From positions 62,001 to 126,000 of the forward strand of contig CAZIDZ010000003.1 in the NCBI GenBank assembly GCA_964538455.1: DNA of 64,000 nucleotides, in the 5' to 3' direction. Source of the stretch: JAZDLX01 sp964538455 (GTDB lineage: Bacteria; Electryoneota; Electryoneia; Electryoneales; Electryoneaceae). The translations under genes and the position numbers were made by a program. This document shows positions 34,119-42,890 of this stretch, one piece after another. Every line of letters starts with the position of its first letter. Within the stretch, counting starts at the first letter, position 1. The notes below the pieces were generated by a model, which saw only the letters and a program-made list of their open reading frames with translations, was not told the origin of the DNA and ran no database searches.

Positions 34119-34997
34119 ATGATTTTCAGCCTCACCGGCTATGGCCGGGCGGAAGTGGAAGACGGGGACCTGCGGCTCAGCGTGGAAATCCGCAGCGTCA
34201 ACAACCGATTCCTCGAGATCGGCGCGAAATTGCCCCGCAGCCTGGCCAATCAGGAGATGGAACTGCGGGCGCAGGTGCGAAACCATGTGGACCGCGGAAA
34301 GATCAACCTCTTCATCCAGGAGGACCGCTCCACCGTCCGCCAGGCGAAGCTCAGGTTCGACCAGGACGCCGCCAGGGCCCTCGCGGAGGGATTGCGCGAG
34401 CTCGGCGGGAGTGTTGGGGTCAAGGACGACCTCACTCTGGCCGATCTCGTGCACCTGGTCGAGTGGTTTACCGGGGAAAACGGCGACGAGGATTCCGAAC
34501 ACCGGCTGAAACTGGCGATTCGCGGCATTGACGCGGCCTTCGACGAATTCGACAAAATGCGCGCCGAGGAGGGGGAGAACCTGGAAGCCGATTTCCGTCA
34601 GCGGCTGGAATCGATCCTGGGTGTGCTCGCGAAGGTGGAAACGAAGACCGAGGTCGTTCGCGAAGGGCAGCTCGAAAAACTCCGTGAACGCATCGAACGC
34701 TATGTGACGTCGGACCAGGTGGATGAAAGCCGCCTTGAGCAGGAGGTAGCGTACATCCTGGATCGGCTGGACATCACCGAGGAGATTGTGCGGCTGCGCA
34801 GCCATGTCCAGCTTTTCCAGACCGCGCTCGACGACGGCGGAAGCGTCGGCAAGCGCCTCAACTTCATCCTCCAGGAGATGAACCGTGAGATCAACACGAT
34901 CGGATCGAAATGCCAGGACGCGGAAACAGCATCCTGGGTCGTGGAGATGAAGGAAGAGGCGGAAAAGATTCGCGAACAGGTTCAGAATGTCGCCTGA
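34119..34997 (+). CDS. yicC: YicC family endoribonuclease
   Basis: 292 residues from the ATG at 34119 with a gggggag site. The N-terminal MIFSLTGYGRAE, the EIRSVNNRFLEI segment and the C-terminal GKRLNFILQEMNREINTIGSKCQDAE are diagnostic of YicC/YloC proteins, which are Mn-dependent hexameric endoribonucleases. The gene lies in the common yicC-gmk-rpoZ-coaBC order and overlaps gmk by 11 bp. Confidence 0.95.
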   Translation: MIFSLTGYGRAEVEDGDLRLSVEIRSVNNRFLEIGAKLPRSLANQEMELRAQVRNHVDRGKINLFIQEDRSTVRQAKLRFDQDAARALAEGLRELGGSVGVKDDLTLADLVHLVEWFTGENGDEDSEHRLKLAIRGIDAAFDEFDKMRAEEGENLEADFRQRLESILGVLAKVETKTEVVREGQLEKLRERIERYVTSDQVDESRLEQEVAYILDRLDITEEIVRLRSHVQLFQTALDDGGSVGKRLNFILQEMNREINTIGSKCQDAETASWVVEMKEEAEKIREQVQNVA

Positions 34998-35601
34998 GCA
35001 GCCACGCCGCAGGGGATGCCTGATTGTCTTCGCGGCCCCTTCCGGCGCCGGAAAGACGACGATCATTCACCAGGTGATGGAACGAGTCGACGGGCTGACC
35101 TTTTCCATTTCTTCGACTACAAGGGCTAGGCGCGACGGCGAGGTGGACGGCGTCGATTACGATTTCCTCACCGGCGAGGAGTTCGCGGCGGCGCTGAAAA
35201 CAGACGATTTTCTCGAGCACGAGGAGGTTCACGGACAGCAGTACGGCACACGCATCTCGCGGGTTCGGCCGCTGCTTGAACAGGGGAAGGATGTTGTCTT
35301 CGACCTGGACGTGCTCGGAGCACTTCAAATAAAACGCCTGTTTCCGGAAGCCCTGCTTATTTATATTGATGTTCTCTCTACGGACATACTTCGCGACCGG
35401 TTGAGAAAAAGGGGCCGCGAAACCGAAAGTGAAATCGATCTGCGCCTGAAGCGCTACGAGATGGAGCGCTCCAAGGCGCAGCAGTTTGATGTGATGCTGA
35501 TCAACGATGACCTCGAACGTACCGTGCAGGAGGTGATCGGTTTGATCCAACGGTTGCGAAACGGCGAAAAAGTCGTTTCGTCACAAGGAGGTAAACCGTG
35601 A
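34987..35601 (+). CDS. gmk: Guanylate kinase
   Basis: 204 residues; phosphorylates GMP to GDP with ATP. P-loop APSGAGKTT, GMP-binding SSTTRARRDGEVDGVDYDFL, HGQQYGTRISRV, QGKDVVFDLDVLGA (the usual DID/DIQG segment altered to DLDVLG) and the lid RKRGRETESEIDLRL. Start overlaps yicC; the stop overlaps the rpoZ GTG start by 4 bp. Normal length. Confidence 0.95.
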   Translation: MSPEQPRRRGCLIVFAAPSGAGKTTIIHQVMERVDGLTFSISSTTRARRDGEVDGVDYDFLTGEEFAAALKTDDFLEHEEVHGQQYGTRISRVRPLLEQGKDVVFDLDVLGALQIKRLFPEALLIYIDVLSTDILRDRLRKRGRETESEIDLRLKRYEMERSKAQQFDVMLINDDLERTVQEVIGLIQRLRNGEKVVSSQGGKP

Positions 35602-35987
35602 GCCACGAGATGTTTCTCGCCGAGGATTTCCACGGTAAGGCCGACAACGTTTACGAAGCGATTGTCGCCGTCGCCCGGCGCGCCCGCCAGATCGGCGAAG
35701 AGCAGCGCAGGGAGATGGACGCCTATCTGAGCCAGGTCGAAATGCTCGAAAAGTTCACCGAGGAGGAAGAGAACTACGACGAGCCTGTCCGTGCCCATGA
35801 ACCTGTGCTCCAGTTCGAGAAACCGACGATTCTCGCGCTGCGCGAGATGATTGCGGATAAACTTGACCTCAACCGTCCCGAACTCAGCGAAGAGGAAGCG
35901 GAGGCGATTGCCGGGTTCACAAGTGGACCGGAGGAGACGGAGGACGGCGGCGGCTTTGGAGGCAAACTGGACCTGTCCGAGGAGTAG
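35598..35987 (+). CDS. rpoZ: RNA polymerase omega subunit, with acidic tail
   Basis: 129 residues from a GTG behind a near-consensus aaggaggt site. The omega core is NVYEAIVAVARRARQIGEEQRRE (residues 17-39). After that comes an acidic region (KFTEEEENYDEPV), then KPTILALREMIADKLDL and a second acidic/Gly tail (GPEETEDGGGFGGKL). It is longer than the roughly 70-90 residue proteobacterial omega. Position between gmk and coaBC supports the call. It overlaps gmk by 4 bp. Confidence 0.85.
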   Translation: MSHEMFLAEDFHGKADNVYEAIVAVARRARQIGEEQRREMDAYLSQVEMLEKFTEEEENYDEPVRAHEPVLQFEKPTILALREMIADKLDLNRPELSEEEAEAIAGFTSGPEETEDGGGFGGKLDLSEE

Positions 35988-35990
35988 GCG

Positions 35991-37217
35991 ATGAACGCCG
36001 CGGGCGGCCAAGAGGCGAGCGACCTTGCGGGACGCCGTGTACTGGTGGCGGTGAGCGGCGGAATCGCCGCCTATAAAGTCGTTGAGGTCGTGAGGAGACT
36101 GATTAAGCGGGGTGCGGACGTGCGGGTGATGATGACCCGGTCCGCGACCCGCTTTGTGCATCCAACCACCTTTGCCGCGATCACTGGCCACCGTGTCGGG
36201 CTCGAATTGTGGTCCGAAACGGGCGAGCCCTCGGTTGACCACCTCGAACTGCCCCACGGTGCGGACCTGGTTCTGGTGGCGCCCGCTACCGCGAACCTGA
36301 TCGCGAAAATGGCTCTCGGACTCGCGGATGACCTGGTGTCCACCGCACTCGTTGCCGCCGACTGCCCCCTAATCGTCGCTCCCGCGATGAACTCCCGTAT
36401 GTTCGCCCACCCGACTGTCACGGCGAATCTCGCATCTCTTGCCGAGCGGGGAGTGCATCAAATCGGCCCGGCGGAGGGGGAGATGGCGTCCCCAGGCGAG
36501 CAGCCAGGACTGGGTCGGATGAGCGAGCCCGATGTGATCGTCGACGCTGTGATCAAGCTGCTGCTCAACTCTGCAAACGGTCCCCTCGCGGGGAAAACAG
36601 TGCTGATCACCGCGGGGCGTACGGAAGAACCCCTCGATGACGTCCGGATGATCACCAACCGCAGCAGCGGTCGGACGGGCGTCGCCCTCGCGGAAGCCGC
36701 TCGCAACGCCGGAGCGAAGGTCATCTTCGTGCACGGCGTGATGGATGTTCCCGAGCCCGTCGGAGTGGAATGTGTTTCCGTCCAGAGTGCCCTGGAGATG
36801 AAGGACGCCGTCGCCGCCCGCGTGAAATCGTGCGGCGCGGTGATCTACGCAGCAGCCGTTGCCGACTGGCGCCCCAAGAACGTTTTCGCCGGCAAGATGA
36901 AGAAGGAAGGCTCCAAGCCGCCCACCATCGAACTCGTCGAGAACCCGGATATTGCGGCGGAAACGGCGGAGTTATGCCCCGGCTTCACGATTGGATTTGC
37001 GCTGGAGACTGCCGCTTCCGTCGACAACGCCGAGAAAAAGCTGAAACGCAAGGGATTGGGCGCTATCCTGTTGAACACCCAAGATGTTATCGGTTCCGAG
37101 TCTTCCCAGTTGACCTGGATTCAGCCCGGGCAGCAACCCGAAACCTCCGGCGAAGTGAGCAAGCGCGATGCCGCTCGCTGGGTGATCTCTCGTCTCGCCG
37201 AACGCATCCACTCCTAG
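35991..37217 (+). CDS. coaBC: Bifunctional phosphopantothenoylcysteine decarboxylase/ligase
   Basis: 408 residues, two fused enzymes of CoA synthesis. CoaC half (about 10-190): FMN-binding VLVAVSGGIAAYK, catalytic His in SVDHLELPHGAD, PATANLIAKMALGLADDL and the PAMNSRMFAHP substrate clamp. CoaB half (about 200-405): TVLITAGRTEEPLDDVRMITNRSSGRTG, AAAVADWRPKNVFAGKMKKEG and ILLNTQDVIG. It follows rpoZ after 3 nt. Confidence 0.96.
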   Translation: MNAAGGQEASDLAGRRVLVAVSGGIAAYKVVEVVRRLIKRGADVRVMMTRSATRFVHPTTFAAITGHRVGLELWSETGEPSVDHLELPHGADLVLVAPATANLIAKMALGLADDLVSTALVAADCPLIVAPAMNSRMFAHPTVTANLASLAERGVHQIGPAEGEMASPGEQPGLGRMSEPDVIVDAVIKLLLNSANGPLAGKTVLITAGRTEEPLDDVRMITNRSSGRTGVALAEAARNAGAKVIFVHGVMDVPEPVGVECVSVQSALEMKDAVAARVKSCGAVIYAAAVADWRPKNVFAGKMKKEGSKPPTIELVENPDIAAETAELCPGFTIGFALETAASVDNAEKKLKRKGLGAILLNTQDVIGSESSQLTWIQPGQQPETSGEVSKRDAARWVISRLAERIHS

Positions 37218-37298
37218 GCGAATTTGGTTGCCCCGGCGGCGGGCTGTCGTCGTACCTTCCTCTCGCGGGCCAGATCCGGCTCGAAACATTCTATTGCC

Positions 37299-38192
37299 AT
37301 GAAGAACAAGAACATAAAACGAGATACGGCCCGCTTTCTCGCCCAACGGGCGGAGCGGGGCCGACTGCTCTGGATGCGTCCGGCCGGGGTTCGGCCCTTC
37401 GCGGACCATGGTGCTCCGGGGGAGGTTGAAGCCTCAAGCGCGTCGTCTGCAGAGACTTCTCGGACGCCGATGAAGTCGATGAAGAAAGGCCGGGACCAGG
37501 CTGGGCGGGAATGGGCTCCGCCAAGTGTCACCGAACAGGGGAAGAAAGTGGAGTGGCCGCACGGCGCGCCAGAACCGGAACCGGTGATTCCGCTCCCGGG
37601 GCAAGTCGAAGATCCTTTTCCCGATTACGACGATCTGGATGCCTTCAACGAGGCGATTTCCGGCTGCCACAAATGCCCGCTCGGCGCAACGAGGAACAAA
37701 TTCGTTTTCGGCGTTGGCGATCCGAATGCGGATCTTGTGCTTATCGGGGAAGCGCCGGGGGCCGAAGAAGACAGGCTGGGCGAACCGTTCGTCGGCCGCG
37801 CGGGGAAACTGCTGGACCAGATCCTGGAAGCTGTTGACCTGAAACGGGGGGACGGGGTGTACATCGGCAACATTCTCAAGTGCCGCCCGCCGGGAAACCG
37901 CGACCCGATCCCTTCGGAGGTCGAACAGTGTGAACCGCACCTGGTCAAGCAGCTTCAGTTGTTGCAGCCGAAATTGATCGTATCACTGGGACGCATCGCA
38001 GCCCAGACCCTGCTAAGAACCAGTGCGCCCCTTTCCAAATTGAGGACGAGAGTCCACGATTATCACGGGATTCCGCTGATGGTCACCTTCCACCCGGCGG
38101 CGTTGTTGCGCAACCCGCAATGGAAACGGCCGACCTGGGAGGACGTGCAAAAGATGAAAAAGCTCCTCGACGAGCTACGCGCAAAAAGCTGA
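37299..38192 (+). CDS. Family 4 uracil-DNA glycosylase ([4Fe-4S]) with long N-terminal extension
   Basis: 297 residues from the ATG at 37299. The catalytic domain begins near residue 112: cluster Cys123 and Cys126 (SGCHKCPLG), Cys195 (NILKCRPPGNRDP) and Cys211, the motif GEAPGAEEDRLGEPFVGRAGKLLD and the C-terminal TFHPAALLRNP. This is the UDGa/family 4 signature; it removes uracil from DNA. The first ~110 residues are charged and Pro-rich with no recognisable fold, longer than in most relatives. The start codon is uncertain, so part of this extension could be artificial. Confidence 0.9.
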   Translation: MKNKNIKRDTARFLAQRAERGRLLWMRPAGVRPFADHGAPGEVEASSASSAETSRTPMKSMKKGRDQAGREWAPPSVTEQGKKVEWPHGAPEPEPVIPLPGQVEDPFPDYDDLDAFNEAISGCHKCPLGATRNKFVFGVGDPNADLVLIGEAPGAEEDRLGEPFVGRAGKLLDQILEAVDLKRGDGVYIGNILKCRPPGNRDPIPSEVEQCEPHLVKQLQLLQPKLIVSLGRIAAQTLLRTSAPLSKLRTRVHDYHGIPLMVTFHPAALLRNPQWKRPTWEDVQKMKKLLDELRAKS

Positions 38193-38237
38193 CAAACCGC
38201 CGCCTGCCTGAGTACGTTAGAACACTGGCTGGATGGG

Positions 38238-39689
38238 ATGGAGATGAACGAACGAGATCGAAATACGAGGTATGGCGACAACGGCGGGGAGCGCCCTGTC
38301 AAGGTCCCGCCGAGCGATTACCAGGCCGAACAGGCTGTGCTCGGCGCAATCCTGCTCGACTCCACCGCGTTTGCCAAGGCCAATGAATTCGTGCACGACG
38401 GGTCCTTCTATTGGGAAAAGCACGCGAGGATCTTCCGCGTGATGCACCACCTGTTCGATGACAGCCGTCCCACCGACCTGGTCACCGTCTCCGCTGAACT
38501 GAAAGCTGCCGAGCAGCTTGAGAACGTGGGCGGCGACTACTATCTGACCGAGCTTTCCGAGGCGGTGCCATTCCCGCGGAATGTCGACTATTACGCGAGA
38601 ATCGTCAAGGAAAAGTATCTGCTCCGCGAAGTGTCTGCGGTTTCCGAAGAGATCGGGGAGCGGGTGTACGATCCGGCCGCCGAGCCCGAAGAGTTGCTCG
38701 ACTGGACTCTCGGACGCTATTTCGACCTGCAGCGCCACAATGAGCGGTCGGGCTATCGCGGACTCGACCACATCTCCCAGGACGCGATGGAAGAGATCGA
38801 ACGGATCGCCCAGCGCAAGGGATCGTTGACGGGCATCGGTTCAGGATTTCCGCGCCTGGACGAAATGACCGGCGGCTTTCAGACCAGCGACCTGATCGTT
38901 CTCGCGGCGCGGCCGTCGATGGGCAAAACCGCGCTGGCGCTCTGTTTCGCGTTCAACGCCTCGCGGATCCACAAGATTCCCGTCGGCGTCATCAGTCTCG
39001 AAATGAGCGCCAAGCAGATCGCGATGAGGTTGATGAGTCTTGAGTCGCATGTGCCTCTCTACAAAATCCGCACGGCGAAAGGCACCGACGAGGAGTGGAT
39101 GCGGATCGGTCGCGCGACTTCGAACCTCGCACAATTGCCGATTTTCATCGACGATACGCCCAGCCAGACGATCACCGATGTGCGCGCCAGGGCAAGACTG
39201 CTGCGCAGCCAGCACAAGTGCGGGATGATCATCCTCGACTACTTGCAGCTGATGCAGCCTCCTTCGGGCGCCGAGAACCAGCAGCAGGCGATCGCGCAGA
39301 TCAGCAGGCAGCTGAAGGGATTGTCGAAGGAGCTCGAGGTCCCCGTCGTCGCCCTCTCCCAGCTATCACGAGCGGTCGAGACACGGGGCGGTTCGAAGCG
39401 CCCGATCCTGTCCGACCTGCGCGATTCCGGCGCCATCGAGCAGGACGCGGACGTGGTCATGTTCGTCTACCGCCAGGCTTATTATGACCGCCTCGAAAGG
39501 AAGCCGGAGGAAATCGATGCCGGGCCCGTCGACAACACTTCTGAGGTTATCGTCGCAAAGCAGCGGAATGGCCCCACGGGAACCGTAAAACTCGTTTTCC
39601 GCCCCGAATTCACCGAATTCGCCAACCTCGAAGCGAGCGAAGCCGGCGACGAAGTGCCTGAAGATATTGGAAGTGAGGTGCCCTTCTAG
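38238..39689 (+). CDS. dnaB: Replicative DNA helicase DnaB
   Basis: 483 residues. N-terminal DnaB domain (DYQAEQAVLGAILLD ... VMHHLF), linker, then RecA-like motor with Walker A ARPSMGKTALAL, GVISLEMSAKQIAMRLMS, Walker B GMIILDYLQLM, VVALSQLSRAVETR and SDLRDSGAIEQDADVV. Unwinds DNA ahead of the replication fork as a hexamer. Start could be the ATG at 38238 or the in-frame ATG two codons on. No intein is present. Confidence 0.96.
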   Translation: MEMNERDRNTRYGDNGGERPVKVPPSDYQAEQAVLGAILLDSTAFAKANEFVHDGSFYWEKHARIFRVMHHLFDDSRPTDLVTVSAELKAAEQLENVGGDYYLTELSEAVPFPRNVDYYARIVKEKYLLREVSAVSEEIGERVYDPAAEPEELLDWTLGRYFDLQRHNERSGYRGLDHISQDAMEEIERIAQRKGSLTGIGSGFPRLDEMTGGFQTSDLIVLAARPSMGKTALALCFAFNASRIHKIPVGVISLEMSAKQIAMRLMSLESHVPLYKIRTAKGTDEEWMRIGRATSNLAQLPIFIDDTPSQTITDVRARARLLRSQHKCGMIILDYLQLMQPPSGAENQQQAIAQISRQLKGLSKELEVPVVALSQLSRAVETRGGSKRPILSDLRDSGAIEQDADVVMFVYRQAYYDRLERKPEEIDAGPVDNTSEVIVAKQRNGPTGTVKLVFRPEFTEFANLEASEAGDEVPEDIGSEVPF

Positions 39690-39690
39690 G

Positions 39691-41931
39691 ATGGCCACTG
39701 CGGAGGTCAAGACGACCGGCGAGGAACGCTTCGCCACCGATGACCAGCTGCCGGACGGGATTCTCACCCGCTGGCAGGAGGTGGTCGCAACGCTGCACCT
39801 GCCGAAGAACGATCCCTTTCACGAGCACTTGGATCGCGCCCTCCGCTTCGCCGCACGAGCGCATGAAGGGCAGACCCGCCTCACCGGCGAACCCTACATC
39901 ACGCACCCGGTGGAAGTTGCGGCGATCCTCGCCGAACTCCACGTCGATCACGTCACCCTGATCGGTGCACTGCTGCACGACGTCATCGAGGACACCGGCG
40001 TCGAGGTGGACGATGTCGCAAAGACCTTCGGCCCCGTCGTCGGACTGCTCGTCGAGGGGATGACGAAACTCTCCTCGCTCCGCTACGAGAGCAAGACAAA
40101 CGAAGACCGCCAGGCGGAATACTTCCGCAAGATGCTGCTCTCGATGGCGCAGGACATGCGCGTGATCCTGATCAAGCTCGCCGATCGGCTGCACAACATG
40201 CGCACCCTCGACGCGATGCCGCCGAAAAGCCGCAAACGGATTGCCGAGGAGACGCTCGAGGTCTACGCGCCGCTCGCTCACCGCTTTGGCGTTGGCCGCA
40301 TCAAGTGGGAGCTCGAAGACCTGGCGCTGAAGGTCGTCGATGAATCCGCCTACCGCAAAATCGCTGAGCGCGTCAACATGCGCCGCGACGAGCGGGAGCG
40401 GGCGCTCAAGAAGTTTATCAGCCCCCTCCAGAAACGGCTCGAAGAGGAGAAAATCGAGGCGAACATCGCCGGCCGCGCGAAGCATTTCTTCAGCATCTAC
40501 AACAAGATCAAACGGCGCGGAAAGAGCTTCGAGGAGATTCTCGACCTGCTTGCCGTGCGCATCATCGTCACCTCCATCAGCGACTGCTACCGCACCCTGG
40601 GCGTCGTGCACAGTGTCTACAAACCGATCCTCGAGCGGTTCAGCGATTACATCGCGATGCCCAAGGCGAACATGTACCAGTCGCTGCACACCAAGGTGAT
40701 CGACAGCGAGGGACGCGTCGTCGAGGTGCAGATACGCACCCGCGATATGGACCTCGTTGCCGAAGTGGGCATCGCCGCGCACTGGCAGTACAAGGAGGGG
40801 GGAGACGGCACCGCCAACAAGGAAGCCCTCTCGGATTACTACCTCTGGCTGCGTCAATTGATCGAGGGCTCTAAGGAGGAGTCGTCCAGCGAAGAGTTCA
40901 TGCGCACGCTAAAGGTGAACCTGTTCACCGACGAGGTGTTCGTCTTCACTCCGCGCGGACGTTTGATCCAGCTTCCCATCGGAAGCACGCCGATCGATTT
41001 CGCCTTTGCCGTGCACACCGACGTCGGCCTCACCACGCTCGGCGCCAAGGTCAACGGGAAGATGGCGCCCCTCGAGTACCGTCTCAAGAACGGCGATACG
41101 GTCGAGATCCTGACGAGCAATGCGGCGAAACCGCGCGTCGACTGGCTACGCATCGTGAACACTCACCGGGCACGTAGCAAGATCAAGCGGTATTTCCGCC
41201 AGGCGCACTTCGACGAATCCGTCCGGCTCGGCGAGGAGATGCTGAAACGCGAGCTGACACGCCTCCGGAAGAAGATGACTTCGCAGGAATTAAGCGAGCT
41301 CGCGGACCGTCTCGGACACGAATCTCTTGAGAGCCTCTTTGCGGCGGTCGGGGCCGGAGACCTCTCGACTCGCGCTGTGCTCTCTAAAATCGAGGGACTC
41401 GAGAAAAGGGAGCAGGAGCCCGAACAGAAAAAGACACGGTTCTTCGCCGGGGCGCGCAAAGAGATGGTCGGAGTCCGCGTCAAAGGCGCCGACAATCTGA
41501 TGATCAGTTTTGGCAATTGCTGCAATCCGCTCCCGGGAGACCGCATTATCGGGTACATCAGCAAGGGGAGAGGCATCCTCGTTCACCGGACGGATTGTCC
41601 CAATATTGCGGACCTTACGAAGGACAAAGAACGCCTCGTCGAGGTGGAATGGGATGTCAGCCCGCAGGATCGGTTCAACGCGCGGCTGCGCATCGTAACC
41701 GAAGATCGGCCAAACTTACTCCGTGATATTGCTGAAGTTATCAGCAAATTGGACGTCACTGTTCTGGAACTTAACCTGCGCACGGAAGGCTCGATCGGGG
41801 TTGGTACGGTGGTGATCAACGTGCGCTCGCTCTCCCATCTGACGCGTCTCCGCAACAAGATCGCCAAGCTTAAAGGAGTTGTGCAGGTGGAACGCGTGGG
41901 AGTTGCCGACGTCGCAGAGCGAGTGTTATAA
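39691..41931 (+). CDS. rel: Bifunctional (p)ppGpp synthetase/hydrolase
   Basis: 746 residues. The hydrolase domain has the metal-binding His/Asp motif YITHPVEVAAIL and LLHDVIEDTGV, both intact. The synthetase domain has GRAKHFFSIYNKIKRRGKSFEEILDLLAVRIIV and MPKANMYQSLHTKV. A TGS domain (EVFVFTPRGRLIQLPIGSTPIDFAFAVHTDVG), helical and zinc-finger-like region (FGNCCNPLPGD) and a C-terminal ACT domain complete the RSH layout. Begins 1 nt after dnaB. Single long RSH in the window, so likely the main stringent-response enzyme. Confidence 0.95.
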   Translation: MATAEVKTTGEERFATDDQLPDGILTRWQEVVATLHLPKNDPFHEHLDRALRFAARAHEGQTRLTGEPYITHPVEVAAILAELHVDHVTLIGALLHDVIEDTGVEVDDVAKTFGPVVGLLVEGMTKLSSLRYESKTNEDRQAEYFRKMLLSMAQDMRVILIKLADRLHNMRTLDAMPPKSRKRIAEETLEVYAPLAHRFGVGRIKWELEDLALKVVDESAYRKIAERVNMRRDERERALKKFISPLQKRLEEEKIEANIAGRAKHFFSIYNKIKRRGKSFEEILDLLAVRIIVTSISDCYRTLGVVHSVYKPILERFSDYIAMPKANMYQSLHTKVIDSEGRVVEVQIRTRDMDLVAEVGIAAHWQYKEGGDGTANKEALSDYYLWLRQLIEGSKEESSSEEFMRTLKVNLFTDEVFVFTPRGRLIQLPIGSTPIDFAFAVHTDVGLTTLGAKVNGKMAPLEYRLKNGDTVEILTSNAAKPRVDWLRIVNTHRARSKIKRYFRQAHFDESVRLGEEMLKRELTRLRKKMTSQELSELADRLGHESLESLFAAVGAGDLSTRAVLSKIEGLEKREQEPEQKKTRFFAGARKEMVGVRVKGADNLMISFGNCCNPLPGDRIIGYISKGRGILVHRTDCPNIADLTKDKERLVEVEWDVSPQDRFNARLRIVTEDRPNLLRDIAEVISKLDVTVLELNLRTEGSIGVGTVVINVRSLSHLTRLRNKIAKLKGVVQVERVGVADVAERVL

Positions 41932-42009
41932 TTAAAACGTTGACGATCTAAGATTTAGGTCGTCCGAAAGCGCACCGGACATCGCCCGACCGACCTGGGA
42001 GGAAACCCG

Positions 42010-42405
42010 ATGAAGACCTACATCAAAAAAGATGTGGTTGAGCGCGTTATCGAGAAGACCGGCGAAAAGCCGGAAATTGTCGCCCGCGTGACTAACGAAA
42101 TCTTCAACAGTCTGCGTGAGATCATGACGGGCGACGACATCGAGCTTCGTATTGAAATCCGTGATTTTGGTGTCTTTGAAGTGAAGAAGACGAAGCCGAA
42201 ACCGAAGGCGCGTAATCCGAAGACGAACGACATCATCTACGTGCCGGCACGCCGCAAGACGCACTTCAAACCGGGCAAGCTTCTGAAGCAGGCGCTGAAG
42301 GTTCCGATCTCCGAACTCGAACGGGCCGAGCAGCCGCAGGAGTCGATGCAGCAGTCCGAACCCGAACCGCCGCCCGCGCCGCCGCCGATGCAGGAAGGGT
42401 ACTGA
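42010..42405 (+). CDS. HU/IHF family DNA-binding protein with Pro-rich tail
   Basis: 131 residues. The HU fold occupies residues 1-95: KKDVVERVIEKTGEK, FNSLREIMTGDDIELRIEIRDFGVFEVK, and the DNA-contacting arm KPKARNPKTNDIIYVPARRKTHFKPGK with the RNPKT intercalation segment. The last ~30 residues (from EQPQES) are Gln/Glu/Pro-rich with PPPAPPP and are not part of the fold. A gggagg site precedes the ATG. Confidence 0.92.
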   Translation: MKTYIKKDVVERVIEKTGEKPEIVARVTNEIFNSLREIMTGDDIELRIEIRDFGVFEVKKTKPKPKARNPKTNDIIYVPARRKTHFKPGKLLKQALKVPISELERAEQPQESMQQSEPEPPPAPPPMQEGY

Positions 42406-42430
42406 CGACCTTCAGGAGTGACTACGCTCG

Positions 42431-42853
42431 ATGACGCGCATCCTTGCCCTCGACTGGGGAACGGTTCGAGTCGGCGCGGCACTCTCCGATCCACTCGGAA
42501 AGATCGCCTCTCCCTACGAAACGTTTCCGGCCAAACCCCAGGTTGAGTTGGTCCGGCGCATTCGGGAAACGGTCGAGAAGGAGCACGTTGAGCGCATCAT
42601 CGTCGGGTTGCCTCTGAACATGGATGGCAGCGAAGGATCGAGTGCGGCGAGCGCGAGGGCGTTCGCAGAAGATGTTCGGCGAGATCTCGCGATCCCTGTT
42701 GAAATGGTTGATGAGCGGCTTTCGAGTTTTGAAGCGGAATACAGACTGCGAGCAATTGGGCGAAAGCCCAGCCGGGACAAGGGGAGGGTGGACCGGGCTG
42801 CGGCGGCCATATTGTTGCAGGAGTATCTGGATCAACACGCCAGCGGATCCTGA
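42431..42853 (+). CDS. ruvX: YqgF/RuvX Holliday junction resolvase-like nuclease
   Basis: 140 residues with the RNase H-like fold: ILALDWGTVRVGAALSDP (first catalytic Asp), VERIIVGLPLNMDGSEG, EMVDERLSS and KGRVDRAAAAILLQEYLD (final catalytic Asp). Normal length for YqgF. In E. coli it acts in 16S rRNA 5' end processing; a resolvase role was proposed from the fold. It follows the HU gene closely. Confidence 0.93.
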   Translation: MTRILALDWGTVRVGAALSDPLGKIASPYETFPAKPQVELVRRIRETVEKEHVERIIVGLPLNMDGSEGSSAASARAFAEDVRRDLAIPVEMVDERLSSFEAEYRLRAIGRKPSRDKGRVDRAAAAILLQEYLDQHASGS

Positions 42854-42890
42854 GATTCGGATGGCGTTTTTCGTGCCCCGGGGTTGAACG

